Of a stretch of 64,000 bases of DNA, positions 1 through 15,500 are shown piece by piece. The translations under genes were made by a program, and so were the position numbers. The stretch is from Anas platyrhynchos (Eukaryota > Chordata > Aves > Anseriformes > Anatidae). Positions within the stretch are counted from its first letter, which is position 1. Every line of letters begins with the position of its first letter. The stretch spans positions 4,311,001 through 4,375,000 of the forward strand of contig NC_092607.1 in NCBI RefSeq assembly GCF_047663525.1. The letters are read 5' to 3'. The notes below the pieces were generated by a model that was not told the origin of the DNA, ran no database searches, and worked only from the letters and a program-made list of their open reading frames with translations.

Positions 1-3000
1 GTTCTGAGCTCTGTTGTATTTCACAGAAAATGAGATGGGAGTTCATGCCAGAGCTAAACGTTCATTTCAAAACCACAGTAGAATTGTGAAATGACATAAA
101 TTAGGCTTTATTTTTCTGCTGGTAGCTCTGGTAGCAGAGACTCTATTTTCCGCACCTGGGAATAAACCTTAACATGGAAAACACCTCTCCTTCTTCCAGA
201 GAATTAAAATTAATGCTTTTCTCCACAAAAAGGGACATCACCTGTCTGTGCCCACCCCTCTCCTTCCACCATACGCACTAGAAGTTGTGTTGCACGTGCT
301 TTCCCCAAACTCTTGGGGCAGAGTTGTGCCATTAGTTTATTTTATGGACATGTGAGGCTGGGATGACATTAGTGAAAGGCTCAAGGAAGCATCTGCACAA
401 CCTCTGAGTACAGAACAAGTTAGGATGGGCGAGTTCTGGGCTTTTGACCAAAACAAATATCAGTTATTTGTCGTGACAAAAGCTCTTGGTGGTTAATGTT
501 GTCCCTGCCAGTATTTATCCCTGCAGCCTTGGACTCCTCCTGGTGCTGGTCCAAGCTGGAAGCTGGTGCACCAGACGCTGGGAAGCTCGTGTGGAAGTAG
601 CCAAAGACCTGACATCCCTCGGGGCTTCCCCCTTGACGTTGCTCCCGTGGGTACTGAGCTGGTTTTTGGAAACTCTGGAAAAGCATCCTTCAGACAGAGC
701 TGCACCCCCTCCAGACAGGTGTTAAATTTGGCCTTCCTACTGCTCACTACTAGAAAGCCGAGATTTATGAGCCAGCTCGGTGATATATGGCGTTTGGTTC
801 TGGCCCTGATGGTTGCAAGATCTTGGGCCTTAGGTAGTTTCTGATCCCTTGGCTGAGCGATGCTGTGCTGGCGTGGCTCCAGGCTGGAATTTAGCAAGTC
901 CTGCAGCTCAGGCCAGTAAAACTTTGTAACTACTGTCAAATGTGATCTTCCTTTGCTCCTTACCCTCAAGTTGCCACCATTTATTTTCCTGTCACTGAAA
1001 TCCCTCATTATTCCTGATTCAAGCTGTTCACAAACCTTGCTGAATTTCTGCAGCCATTTTTTTCTTCAGGCTGAAACTTTGGTCTGGCCTTATAAATACA
1101 GTATTATTAATGTATTTTTATCATTGTTAATTATTTTTACATGCTGAAATTGATTCAATATGCCTGGAGCTGCCATGCTAGAACATGCCTTGATTCTCTT
1201 CCAAGCTGGAGCCCTTGCGCACCAAACGCGGAGAGTTCCAATGCCTTTAAATCACTCTAAACCTCACCAAGTGATTTAAGTTATTGGAGCACGTTCAAGT
1301 TTTTATAAGCCCTTGAATGTGAACCCTGCTTGGATTCTGGGTATGTACGATGCAGCAGGATCTAAAATGATTTGAGTGTTTGACATATTTTCTAAGCCCC
1401 CGTATGGCTGGGGAATAATCAGGCTTGTCGGGCAGTGTGCTGTGCAGGGACTTCACGTGATGGGAACCATCACATTTTAAAGATGCTTCCAATTCCTTTA
1501 AATTGAAACATTCCTGCTTCATTTAAGGGACTATGGGTAGAGCTCTCTGTGCGGCTTGGGGGATCGGCAGTGTGATGAAGTGCGTTTCATCCCCAGGCTG
1601 ATGGATTGACTCCTACACAAGGTTGTTCTCATGGCAAGCCATCACTGCCTGGTCTCTGGTCACAGCCCAGCAGCATTGCCACATGTGCCAGGAACCAGGG
1701 GGCAGAGGGCTGAGCCTTCCTCTGATCTCCAGACCAGGTCCTAAGTCTGAGTCAGGCGGTGCCCATTGTGTCCGTGCACCAGATCCAGCAGCCTAGGGCG
1801 TGTTGTCTACTTATGAGAACTGTGGGGACATCAGAGGCCAATGGCTGGATATGCTGAAACTTCTCAGCTCAGATTTATTTTAAAATCTCCTGGGTCAGGA
1901 AGAAGTTGTAAGAATGTGGGCTGGAGGATGGCTGCGTGATGGAAGGAACAGACCAATGTGGGTGTGAGTGGGAGCATGGCCAGAGAGCTGCCTCTCATCA
2001 GAATTGCTCAGCAGTACTGACCATGTTAAGCTTCATTGCTACCCCATTGACTTGGTCATGAAGTTCAGAGTCCTGAAATGTGTGATGGACCTTATATACC
2101 TACCCAAACTCTTTACGTGGAAGCTGCTGTGTCCAGCACTGTTTGTAAAGCTCCCATCTTCTGCAGGAGCACAGAGAGATGGACGTTCAGGTACACCAGG
2201 CTGCAGTTCCAGCAGGCACTAGAGCAAGGGAAAATGCAAAACCTCCCAGAGACTTCTGAAAGTTTTAAAAATAAAATACATGCTCTTGGAATAGAGGTAT
2301 CACTGCAGAGCAGAAGTCACAGCTCTGAGATGCTGATTGCTGGTTGGACTGGAGACAGCGGAGAACCCAGAGTCCTCCAAAATATTCCCTTGGTTCAGAT
2401 TTCAGTTTTTATGGACAACTGCAAAGCATCTCCACTGTAGTTCCTTGACCTCAATCAAATAGCGTGCTCTTTTCATACTCACAACGGCAGCTGCTGAACA
2501 CATTGCTGTAGTTTGGATTTTTGCCTTTGTGAATTGTTTCATTTAGTTTGATATCATTAGGTATGTAGCATGTATATATGAACCTGTGCAGTAAAACATC
2601 TAAGGTTTGTACCCATAAGACTAATTCCTGCTGCTCCTACTCAGTAAATAATGATAGCCTTGAGACCCGTGAGTGCTGAGGACCTTAGAAAATTCAGATG
2701 CTTTCAGTTATGTGCCTATATATGGTTTTAATAGTCTCAGTTTATTAAAAAGGTAGGTTTTTAATTCTAATGAACTAAACTCTGCCCTGAATTACTAAAA
2801 TGTAAATCCAAAGTAACTTTGACTAAACCAGAAAACCTGAGCTTACCCGTCTATCAAAGAGGGCAGAATTTGGTTCGTTATGCTGCCCAAGTCCCATTTT
2901 AATGACAAGAGATAATACTATCAGTCATCTCAACAGTGACAGTGCAAAACCCAAACTACTGTACATTCTAGGAACAGGTTCTTTAATCTTAAACAACACA

Positions 3001-3481
3001 TAATTCTCCTTAAAACCTTCTTTTATTAAAAAGTTTTAAAAATGATATTAAATACATAAACAGCCATGTTAATTAGATTATATAGTTAATGTACATTGGA
3101 ACTATGACTTATTGCAGAGTTACTGACCATGAAAGCACATTTTGATCATTCCAGACTGTAATCCCCACTTAATCCATCCCCAGTCTGTCAATCAGTGGAA
3201 TACAATCAGGATATTTATGATCACATCAGACCAGAGATCTGGAAGAATTTAGCAGCTTTGCAGAGCTGAATCCAGAAAAGAAGGGGGAAAAATGTTTCCA
3301 CTGGCAAAATGAACCATTGCCAGGAAAAACATTATTGTTGACTTGGCCCATGTAATTGAATTTTCTACTCAGAAGTAACTTACAAACCAGCAACTAGGAG
3401 AAATTATCAATACTGGGAACTCTCATAATAACAAAGCAGAGGAGTTTTACCTGGCACAGTACTTCTTAAAATCATGTTCTG

Positions 3482-3514
<33 letters not shown>

Positions 3515-6500
3515 CACAGCGCTGTGGTTTTTTCCTCTCCTAGTTTTTTTTGCCATCATGAAATAATTCAAATCACTGGAGCAGCAGGAAAAAACATCCC
3601 TTTCTCAGGCCCCCTGCCTCCTGACATCCACCGCAGGCCCCGTTTCAGTGACTGCGAGCACCTCCCAGCAAGAGCAGTGACCTGGGGGCAGAGGAGTCCT
3701 GGACATCGCTGGGGCATCTGATGCCCTGCCCAAGCTATGGAAACCTTCAGGTCCATGTTACTCTTAAATATCTGATTTACATCTCAGTATTTTTGTAAGG
3801 GATGGTAAATACAATAGTGAAGATGTGTGGCAGTAGGGATAGGATTGTATAGGTATGTGATGGAGACATGAGGATGGGCTCCTTTTTGGGACTGGAATGG
3901 CTGTCTGTGGGTTATTTCAAAACCCTCTAGCTTTGGAATTTGTTTCCATTTTTGGAAGAAATTGAGGAAGCAGAAATCTTTAGGAAGAACGATGTAACAA
4001 AGTGGTGGGGGAGCCTGGAAAACCAGATGCTCAGGAACCAGCACTCTTCAGCTGGAGTGCAGGAAGTTCAAAGGAGCTTTAGAAACAGGGTCTAGAGATG
4101 CACTTTGCATCAAGCCTGGAATAATTATCTCTTATCTACTTATGATCCTCCTCCTCAGTGACAGGGTGTAATAAATAACCTTGATTATGGATGTGTTATT
4201 CTATCACATTCAAGCAGTGAGAGAAACCGAGGCTGGAAGCAGAACTATCATACTCCTTGTAGCTGTTCGTAGCTGTGCAGGGATGTGATTTTCAAACCTG
4301 ATTTCTTCTGCTTAGACATCCAAATTTTGTATTTGGTTGCTCAGAACAGCATACCAGAATCTGGCCATTTCTGCACTATGCTATGTGCAGTGGCAAGGTT
4401 ATAAATGCTTTTCTCAGCTAGCTGATGAGCAGATGCTGAGATCAAGCTCAGTCAGTCAGTGTCTTTTCCCTCCAAGGCTGAGTGAATGTAAGCACGTTTC
4501 ACACTTTGTCATTTGGTTGTGATTTGGTCTTTTGCCTGGATGGCAAACGGCTGGATTCCAAAAAATGTTTCTTCCGTGAGCTTCAGTGATTGGAGCTGTG
4601 CTGAGCTTGGAGAGGCAATCCTCTGATGAACTTTCCAAGTTCCAGTTGGCTTTTTAACAAAGTCCTTGTCTTAAGCTTAGGGCCATTGGAGGCTGTGCTC
4701 AAAGAATGAGCTTGCTGGGCTCTTGAAGTTGACTCCTCCAAGGCATGTTTTTCTCAGTTGCTACTTTATCGCCCCCAACTTGGAACAATCTCAATAACAT
4801 TCTCAGTATGAGAAATGGACAAATATTTCTTCATTTTTTAATTATTAAAGAGAAGCACAAAACAGAAAACAGCAGGATAATCAGTAGTCCCTACAGCTCA
4901 TCAGCATTCATCTGATAAAGGGGTTCAGTCAACACCCTTTGCCTGCTCTGATAGCAATAAAGTCCTTGGACTGGAGCTGTCGTGGGATTAGTCTTCTGCT
5001 TGTAAAAGAAATGCCTTAGCAGCTAGCAGCGTGATACCATTATCCTGCTGACAGTGCTCTGTGTCATTGATACTGGCTCTGATGCAGCTTCTGCTCAGCC
5101 ATCGTTTGCTCTCATTAAGCTGCTCTCCAAGCTGCCCCTTTTATGAGACATTTTCCTCTGTTTCCTTACAGGTGCTAAGGTATCTTTTGGTAACTGTATA
5201 AACTAAAACTGTGCCAAGGGTGTTCAGTTTTAATTGGGCTTTAAAAAGAAAAGTTTTCACCAAGTAACCACTGGCTCTGGACCCTCTGCTGACTGCAGTA
5301 CAACATGGCTGCTTTCTTGAGAACTTGAAATATGTCAGTTGCAGTTTGTTTCTATCAGAGTAACGTGGTAGTTGTATATATGCCACTTTCCCAGGAATGT
5401 AAATGCTTCGTTAGTTCTGTCCCTGTCCTGAAAAATCTAATATGGCACAAATAAAGTGCGGTAAATGGCTTCATGGAAAGCAGATGTGAGTGGAAGCCTA
5501 GACTCCTACCAAGGCTTTAGGGGACTTCAAAGCCTGAAAGAAAGAACTGAACAAAATATTCAACTGTGCCAAATTTTCACTGTTCTTGATGAAAGAGCAA
5601 AAGTGAGGAAAAAAAAATAAAAGAAAAAAAGAAAATCTGGCTCCTTGTTTTAATTTTCTGCTAGCCTAAGGCAAGACTTTTAGAAGGAATAAATTACAAG
5701 CAAGCAGGGAGAGAGACTGAATGGAGCAACTGACTGCTAGCGCTGAACAAAGGGCATTCTTGGAAGGGTCTGGTTTTACAGAACCTAGAAGTTGTCAGCT
5801 CAGTTATCAGGAAGCCGCCTCCCTCCCCGCTTGTGAGTGTGCTGCTTTTGAGCAATGCCCCAGCTCCGCATGAGCCGGCTGCGTGCAAATCCCAGCACTG
5901 CACGGCAGTTGTGAGCGCTTGGAAAGTGTCCTCTGCTGAAGCGTTTTGTAGGACAGCCAAGTGGAGAATGCTTTGAGAATTTGGCACCGTGTGTGAGTGC
6001 ACCATTAGTGATAGCAATCGTGAAAGTCATATTCCAGAGCAAGTCATTTGCACTGGACTTGGAAATTAGAACATAGCTGATGGTATTCAAGAGGCTAAAA
6101 CATGCACCTCAAAAAAAAAAAAAAAATATCCTGTTTCAGATATCATGGACTATGTCAGGATAAAGAAAAACACAGAAAACCAGCAGATTTTTTTTTTCTT
6201 CCTCATATATTGTATGGGAGTAAAGGCTGTGGCTTAAAAAAAGCTGGCCAGAAAATGGAGGAGAAATATAAAACTGAGCTGCATTACTTGTGGCAGTTCT
6301 TTTGTGTTGCAGTCTTACAAGACGATGCTTCATGTGTTTAAGATCTCTTCCACCTGTAATCCCTTCCAAACTGCCCCGCAGGCTCCATCCAAGGTCAAGA
6401 TTTGGCTGGCACAGCCTTGCTGGTGGGAGCTACCTAAGGAGCGGCCCTATTGCAGTGGTTTCTCTGGAGTTCAGTGCCTGACCTCTGGAGGAATCCAGGT

Positions 6501-9500
6501 GGGTGCTGGCAGCCTCCTCACTCCTGTGCGTGAGGCCAGAGCTTGGTCTTCAATGCCAGGTGGTCCTTGCCCAGTCTGGAACAGGCACAGAGGTTCAGAG
6601 GTCCCCAGTGTTGGTAAAGCTGCCCCTGTTACTGCGCTGCTCCTTACATCTTGTGTTGCCTTTTTGTCTTCCAGAGCCAACATCCCACCTGGGAGGCTCT
6701 GATCATTTCTTCTGTAGCCCCAGGCATAATGAACCCCTCTCTGTGAAGGAAGAGCTGTCAGGCAATTGAGGCAGAGCCAGCTGTGATGGCACAACGTGAC
6801 CTCAGTCCGCTGCAACTCTGGTAAAAATCATGGCATTTCTGTACTATTCACAGCAAATGCTGTTCTCCCTGCTCTTCTTGCTTTCTCATACTTCCTTTTC
6901 CGGCTCCTAAAAGGCAAATAATTTTTAAGCAATATTAACCCACTCTTGGTTGCACAACTCAAAGCTTAATTCATATAGATGTTTATTGTGACTGAACATG
7001 ACAATGAGCTAATGGCTTGCAGAAACCATTTTGTAGATGGACACACGGTTGTAAATTAGCTGCGGGACCTCAAGGCAGAATTACCAAATACAATTGTGTT
7101 GCTGTGTCTGAAAATAATTACGTTTGCTTGAGTTTGGGCCAGGCTGCATAAAGATTCTCTGTACTGTAATGAGCTGCTGGTGACTTGACCCATGCTTTAG
7201 GTGTAATTTTGGAGGTTTTTAAATGTTGATTGCGTTTTCCAGAGTGGTCTTGTAGTACAGGAGGGAGAAAAAAATAAATAAAAGGGGCAGCAGAAGCGGA
7301 TGAGCGGTGATAAAGAGAAGGAAAACTTGGTGCTTGCCAATTGCTTGTCTGGTTCACCACTCATTTTTCTGCAGTAGCCCGAATACCAGGCTGTATTTGT
7401 TTGCCGCTGCCTGCTGAAGCCTTCGACCTCAGCCTGCCCTTCTCTCCCCCAGCGCTGACAGTAAGTGAAGAAATGCTAAATTCATTCATCTGCCCGAGAT
7501 GTCTTTGAAGTCCACCACTAAAAGCTCTATTGTTTTATTAGCTGTTAATGCGGCACGGGGGAATTCTGCTGTGCGCAGCAGAGCTGGGGTGCAGGGGGAG
7601 CCCTTCCTGGTAATTTGTCACTCCTCAGAAGTCCGAGCAGACACGCCGGGATGTTTGAATGCTTGGGGCTGAGCCTGGAGCTGCTCCATGCAGCTTCCAC
7701 TGCGGCCGGTGGGAGCCCTGGGGGTGAGGGATCGCGCCAGGTCACACCTTGACAACTGATGTTACCTTGGCCAAGGTCACTGCTAAATGAAAGACCACGG
7801 GCTGCTGCAAACACACGGCCGTGCTGGCTCAGGCTGGATGCTGGTCGTGCAGAATGTGCTTGTCAGAGGAAACTGAGGGCAGAGTCTCAGAGGGGAGAAG
7901 TGCCATTGCTGGGCACTGCTTGAGCACCGTTGGTGCTCCTTGTGGGCCAGGGGTGGTGGCCTTCAGAGGTGTTGCAATGCCTGAGCATTAGCACAGTTTC
8001 CTACCTGAATGCAAATGTGCTGGGAATGCTCCTAAGCTGCAAGGTCTTGCTTTTCTCTATGTGCACCCTTCATGGAAAAATGGTCAAAGATCAACAGGTA
8101 ATCAATAAAGGCACCCATCACCTACTCCTCTTGGCTTTCAACTCTTTGCATCCCACCTCTCTCCTGAGCTGAGGGAGCTGCAGGAGCTCACTGGTGTGTA
8201 ATTATGTGGGCGCACATACACCTTGTAACTGCAGCCTGGCTCCCAGGTGTGGTCTGGGAGCTGGGCACAAACGAACTGGCTGCTGCCTCGGGCTGTTTCT
8301 TGCTCAGGTACAAAGGGTTTCTGCAGAAGCCATCCCTCACGTCCCAGGAGCTGCTGCTCCCTGCAAGCACGGGGCAGCCAGTGGTGGGAGCTGTGTCCTG
8401 GTAAACACAGAGAGGATGGCAAGCCCAGCCTCCCAGCCGCCACTGCCCACAGGCAGCCCTTTTATTTGCTTTCCTTTGCTGTGAGTACTTCTCACTGACT
8501 CAGCCTGATCAGTCTATCAGCAGAGCCTTTCTTTCTGCCTGCTCTTCCCAGTGCCTTCTGTAGCACTAAAACTAAGTCAATAGAAATGCAAAACTTCTGC
8601 CTTGTTACCACAGTCATCTAATGAATCCTGAGAACTTTGGCAGGCCAGCTCAGTGCTTTGCATGACTGCCTAACTACACTGCGAGATGTAGGTTTTGCCG
8701 AGAAGCGTACTCATTAGGTGGGCATTAATATAAGTTCTTCCTGTGATGTAAAGCTGCTGCTGTTTGCTCCCCAAAGCAGGGTGAAATGACTCTCCCAACA
8801 TTTTCCCATGGCAGAAAGGTGAAGGGTCATGAGGAGCTTGTTCGCTAACATCCATAGCATGGGAGTGTGCAATCGATTTGATTTGCTGTGCCCTCACCTT
8901 TGGGCTCAAGCAGCTGCAGGCAGGGTGGCAGTGGAGCAGAAGGGGTCAGGAGCTTATCAATAGGGAGATCAGAATTCAGTTTTGGGAGGTCATTTAGAAA
9001 TCAGGGCTTTATGGAACAACTATGTAGTGGTAGAAAATAGCTGCTGCTGTAAGGTCCAGATCCAGCAATCACACAACACTTCTGTGTGTGTCCTGCATAA
9101 AACACATCCCTCTCTGAACTGAAGCCGTTGGGTTGGAAATGGATATCTGCATGGAAGCACTTTAAGGTTTATTGTTACTGATCTCAGTTTTGCTGCAAGG
9201 TAACCTTGCAAACTGGGTATTACAGAACTAAACCCAATACGTGGCATAGATTAAGCTGCTCTTAAATAGTTTAAAATCCAGTGGCCCTTACACACAGTCT
9301 CCTAGCATTGAGAGTGGTTTTGGCATTCTTAAAAAGATCATTGCAAACAATCCATTCCAAAGTAAATATTTGTAAACAGCAATAAAACACGGTAATGGCC
9401 TGCTATTTAAATGCAAATTAGAGGGGTCAACAAGCACCTGCACTCCCCAGCTGCCCAACTGGGGAAGGTTTAGGATGCCAGCTTTCTCCTCTGAGGCAAA

Positions 9501-12500
9501 AAGCATCAGCCAGCTCTGGGAAGATGCTCTTCTTGGACAAATCCCTGCGGGCAGTGCACATGTGCCTTTCAGGTGGCCACACTAGCCTGGGTTTCAGGGC
9601 TTTTATTGGGGCAAACATAGGTGTTCTGTTTCCCCATCAATGGGTGACTTGCTCCATGGGTGCTGGTCCCTGGCAGCCCCAGCTCAGAGTCCTCAAACTG
9701 TGAACCGGAGCCTCTCAGCAGCAGCACAATAGATTGCTTCCTCACCACTTGCTTTCCAGCAGTTTGGGAGAGACTTGAACCCTGTCCCAAATTTCTCTGC
9801 TATAATGCTTGGAAAATGCATTTAAAGGAGGCATTTAATCAAAAAGCTACTCTACAGAAATGGTTCTTTCATCATGTTCCCATTAACCTTAGAATGCTTT
9901 TAAGTACTTTCTCTTTCATGGGAATGAAGCTGAGGAATATTTCCAGCTACTCCAAATTTTTTATTTCAACCTGTGGGAATTGGTTAAGCCCAAGATACCA
10001 AATTGAATCCAAACCTGGCTGTTTTTTTGTCTTCTGCAAACGTCCTCAGCCCCATTGTTATGTCTCTGAACTTGCAGCCCTATTTCTGAGTATAAAGCAA
10101 GGATTTTGTGAAGCTCACCAGCACTTCTAGTGCCAGCGTGGTGTATAGTGTCTTGCTGCTGGATTAGAAGGTTGCATTTATACTTGCCACGTTACTTCAA
10201 AATGTAAGAAAGATTTTTAGGAAGCAGTCTGGTGTGTCACTAGCATCATTCACCCCATTACAGGACCCAGGGCGAGCTGTATCCCTGGTGTCAGCATGCT
10301 CAGACCTCACCTGCTCACACTGGTGTGATACATGGGAGCCTGCTCCTGGGCAGTATTTGCATTGTGAATGCTGCTGTGCCCTCTGCGGGATCAGGCCCTG
10401 AAGCAATGGAGGTGAGGAACACAGGAGTTTGTGCTGGTTGTCAGTACCCAGCGAAGCTGCTGGGATGAAGGCTCCGTGCTGGCTCCCTGGTCACAGAGAG
10501 CTCCCAGCCCTGTACAAGATGGGCAGCAGCAACCTGTGAGCAGCCCCTCGCTGCCAAATCCCTGGCTGACAGCAGCTCAGCCCTTCCCAGCTTCAGCTGG
10601 AGGTTTTACAAGTTGGAGCAAAGCAAAGACTTTTCCATCCCTAAGCACTCGCAAAAGCCCAAAGATGTCGCAGCCAGCCGTATTTCCAGATGGGTAAGCT
10701 TCCAGGGGCTGATGATGGATTTGATGCATCCCCGCTGATGACAGCAGAGGTGCTGACTCCCCTTTCAATTCCTTCCCCTAACAGACAAGGTCCCTGAACC
10801 TGACCCACTTCACCGACATGTGCAGTGCTTGTTTCTCTTCCGCAGCCTGTCTGGTTGGCTTTGCTTCCTCCCCCCCGCTTGTAACTCCCAGCTTCTTTCC
10901 TGCGGGAAAGATTAGGAAGGATAGGAAGTCGTCTGTGCAAAAGCCATCCCCGGCCAAAGTAAATACAGGTCACAAGATTAGGCTTCATCAGAGCTTTAAG
11001 CCTGGCCCAAGCTAAACAAATGAGCTGTCATGCTCTGGTAAAAGATCCAGTATGAGCAAACTGGCATGACTGCAAAAATGGTAAAGCAGCTAATAGGTTT
11101 TGCAATATGGAAGTTTTAAGTTTTGTTTTTAATGCTGCATTCCTGAAAGTCAAGGCTCACACTGAACTTCAGATGCCATTAATTTTGTCTGCTGGCCCCA
11201 CTTGCCACTAAGCAAACACTTCCCAAAGCCCAGCAATAGCAGCAGAACCCCATGAGGCTGTTCCGCCCTAGAGACCCCTTCCAGCACAGGAACAAACAGG
11301 AAGGAAGAAACACCTTGTCTCAGCTTGAACCCTGGGTTTCTTGGCTGTTACGCTGAGACTGAATCTTTGAATGAATTACAGACCAGTTTGGGGGGGAAAA
11401 AATCCTCTACCTATTCAAATATCCTACTCGTGGATGTCCAAATATCTGCGTAGAATCCAGCAGTGGTGCGATGGCAATGGGCACTGCAGCATGCAGGAAT
11501 TAGGCAGTTGTTCACAAAAAAGGGTTAACTGAAATGGTAAGTGGAGCAGTCTCTAAGGTTTCCCTGTAAAAAGAAAGAGAGTAACTTGCACTAATAGGAA
11601 TATTTTTCTCTTGCAATGAGCAGAGCCTGCGGACATAGGACTTGGGTGTCGTCCTCTGGCACTGCCCCGTTGTGTAGCTGTGGGCACATTAACTTCTCCC
11701 TGAGCATTTTTGGTACCTACACCTTGGGAAGGGCACCGAAGCCGTTATCTGCCCTGAGGTACAGAACTCTGCAGCACAGCGACATGTTCAATATTTACTG
11801 GTCGTAACAATTATAAGGAAAAAAGCAACAAGCATTAAAAGTCTTTATGGAACAAAAGACAGGCTTTTAATATTGTTTTAATGTACTCAACAAAGCTTTA
11901 GTTTATGGCCAAGCCAGTCTCCTGTAAGTGTGCAAGGGCTGAGACAATTTAAAAACCAAAATATTTATCCCAGTAGAGACCTTGCAGCTTATCAGGTAAC
12001 TGCAGGCTGCGTTTAGGCCATTTTTAACTGGGCATTAAAAATCTTTTTGACACATGCTTTATTCCCCTACAATAGACCCTAACAGCCCCTCTGAGGCTTT
12101 CCGCAGCCTTATGTGCAAAAAGTAATGGGGATTGGTTTAAAGAGTGGAATTTGACCCGAGAGAGAGGTGAGTATTTGGGGACTACTTAGCCCTTGGTAGT
12201 ACTTGGGGGCTCTTTAGTCTGTGGGGCACTTTATTACTCATTAGTGCTCAGGGACGCTGTGTTGTACTCATTAGTGTGCGGTATGGGCTGTCCAGTGACT
12301 TTCTCCATTTCAGCATCACTGCATTGTGGCAGAGCACGTAGACCTTCCTCCTCCTCAGGGAAGGGGCAGCTGGACCTGGGAATGGTCAGGGCCACCAGAC
12401 ATCCCCAGGGATGTTTGCCAGCAGAAAAGGATTGTAGAGTCCTGCTGGGCACCAACGTGACACCCACAGGTGTGGGGGAGCCCCTGGTGTTTGCACAGCT

Positions 12501-15500
12501 AAATATACAGCCAAGAGACTGAAGCACGCCTGCAGGGAAGCCACTCGTGCTGGTGGGCTACTTGCATAGCTACAATTCAAAGCTACTTATCCATTTAGGC
12601 AAGCCTTGTCTTTCTGCAGAGGGCAATGCTGGGTTTGTGAAACAAACCTGGATGAAACTGCCAAAAACCTGGCCCTGTTCTGTTGTGCCACTTGCATGCT
12701 GTACAGCGTTGGCCAGTAGTGGCGATGCCACCATTCACCTTGCACAGCCATCGCCATCTTCCCAGGCAGGGCCACTTCTTCGCTTATGGAGGGAAGAAGA
12801 TGGGCTCGGGGTGGTGGTAGTCTTTTCTCACTTTCACTTTTCCCGTTAGCTTAAATTATTCCCAGAACTCAGCAAACAGGGATTAAGTTTTCTCCACCAG
12901 GCAAGGTTTACTCCAGGTCTGGAGTAGTGCCCGAGCTTCCCAGCGGTCAGGAAAAAGCTCGCAGGGAGCAGATGAGTGACTCCCTTTGTATTTTCCATCC
13001 ATCAGGAAAAGCTGCATCTGAAAAAATAATAGCTGAACTGGAAAATAAAATTAGACAAGTCTGAACAAATATGGAAACCATCCCTGACCCGGTATTGGAA
13101 AGAGTCTCAAATACTAGAAAGGAGAGAAGCAGAGAGAGGGAATGGATAAGTTTTGGCCCCTGTTGGGTATATGGAAGGAATTATTTCATTCTTTTTTCCC
13201 CATCTATTTGTTCTCTATATGGCACTCTGTGTGGTTAACCCTCCGTCTTTGTCATAAATATGTGGCAGAGACAAGTTTTTCAGAGGGCCCAACTAAACCA
13301 TCTGTTTTGCATCTGTGGTTTTGCATATGTAAATATTATTATTAATAGTAGCAAAAGCAATCATAATGGCAGCAGGAATAGGAACACTATTAATAGTAAT
13401 AACACTGACACTTGTATTTGTATTGCTGCTGGAGGTCGCGCCACGCAGAGGGACTCGGCTCTGAGTTTCAGCAAGAACAAAAGGATGTTGTTACCCCGAG
13501 GAGCTGTCGGTGGGCACAGATGCAGCCACTGTGTGATGCCAGGATTTCCAGGAGGTGCCCAAGCATGCTGATTTTCCACAGACCCACACTGAGGACCTTC
13601 CAAGAGGGAAATGGCTCTTGGCAGCTGCCAGCCCTGTGCTGTTCCTGCTGTCACGACAAGGAGGAAATGCTTCACAGGAGGGTGAACTCAGCTCAGTGGC
13701 ACAGAAATACCTGGACACAACTGGAAAAGTTCCCTGGAAAAGGTAATTATGTGATTCCTGCTTATTCAGAGGCTGAATTTGTCCCAGTAGGGTCAGGGCA
13801 TAGAGGTGGATTCTGCTCTGCCCAGTGCTGCATCCCAGTCCAGCTCCCAGTCCAAGGTACCTGGCCTCTCTGAAGACACCGGGCTTTTCTGGGTGGTGAC
13901 CTCTCAGGGCAGCTCCTTCTGCACACCATCAGCATCCTGACATTTGAGGGAGACCTCACTTTTCTGTCCCTCCTTTGGTCTTCTGACCAAAAGTGACAGC
14001 AACTCTCCTTCTACTAACATAATGAGCGGAGGGAAGACCTCAGGGCTGGGGGAGCTGAGACCAGAGGCAGAAGCAGCAGCAAGGAGGCCAAGAGAGAGGC
14101 AGGGAGAATGATGGTGCATGCCCCCCAGCGTGGGGAGCCCGGAGATGCTCGTGCTGGAGGGAGCAGCAGAAATGCTTCAGGGAGGGCAGGAGAGATTCAG
14201 AAAAAAGGAGAGAGCCCCTGGTGCACCCTAGGCTTGGGTCTGATCCCTGCAGTGCCTGGAGATGCACAAGCTAACAAGACACATCTCAGCACACCCTTCT
14301 CCTTCCAGGTTCTCCCTGGGTTGAGATGGTATCTTTGTTCTAATATGAGGAATGTTTTTTGCTCGGCTCTGGTTGTTTTGCTGGATCTGTACTGCATTAA
14401 ACAGCCCATCTTCTGGTTTATATTTTTTCCAGTTATCATATTTCATGTATCCTGGCTCCTTTCATCCAGCCCCGCATTCCCCCAAGCAGAGACTAAGCAG
14501 GATCCAGTCTCCGAGCTCACGGCTCTCATGTGCACAGGAGTGATGAGGAGCCCCCTGTCCCCCATTTTCCTGCTGAGCTGTGGGAGCTTTCATGCCAGGG
14601 TGTGCGATGCTTTCCCATGTTCTCCACTCAGTCTATCACCCAGATCTTGCTGCCACGGCTAGGGCTTGGTGGTGCTATGTGCTGCCCTGCAGGCTTCACA
14701 TGGCAAGCTGGCTTCTGAAGTCAGGCTGCACCAGTAACAGCAAGCCAGGCATTGTAATTATTTCATGTATAACCTGGATTTTCACTATGGTGCATTGTAG
14801 GAGTGTATCCAACTGTGGTGGTGGCCTGACCTTGCTTTTAGAAGTCCACTCTTTGGTAGAGCACTGTAACTTCTCTCAAACCTCCTGCAGGTCAGTGTTG
14901 TTGTGGTGTGAGCCTCTGATCCTGCCTCTGCCAGTCCTTCCTGTCCCCGTCTGTCTGCAGGCACTGGGAGAGGTAAAGAGCTTCTCTGTCTTGGAAATCT
15001 TCACAGACAGGCATCTGAAACATCTGAAAAATCATCTGTAAACTCAAGCTGTGCATTCCCCTACTTGCTTGCTCTATCTGTCTTTCCAGGACACAGATAC
15101 CTTGGGGAAATTTGGGCTTTAATCCTGCAGAGGATCTGCTTCTGGTTGTGTCCCAGATGCCTTCAGGTAGCTGCTCAAATGTCATCCTCCTGTAGTTGGC
15201 AAGGCCTGGGAGCAGGCTTCTGTGGGAGCAGGTCAATTTACATGGTCCACGGCCTTGAGCTCCCTTTCACAATCTCAGGCAAGCCCCTGAAAGCATTGAT
15301 CTTTGTCCATACAACTCCAGCTGTGTTTGCCTGAGGAAGGGGCAGCCCAGAGGAGCTCCCAGAGCCCTGGGACACCCCACGTTATGGTGTCCTTGCTCCA
15401 ACCCAAATCCTCCTGAGGACTCTCCCCTGAAATACTCTAAGAGATGCTCAGTTAATCTCTTCCTGCTCATTTAGAGGAGCAAGTGGTGTCTGTGGGTGGG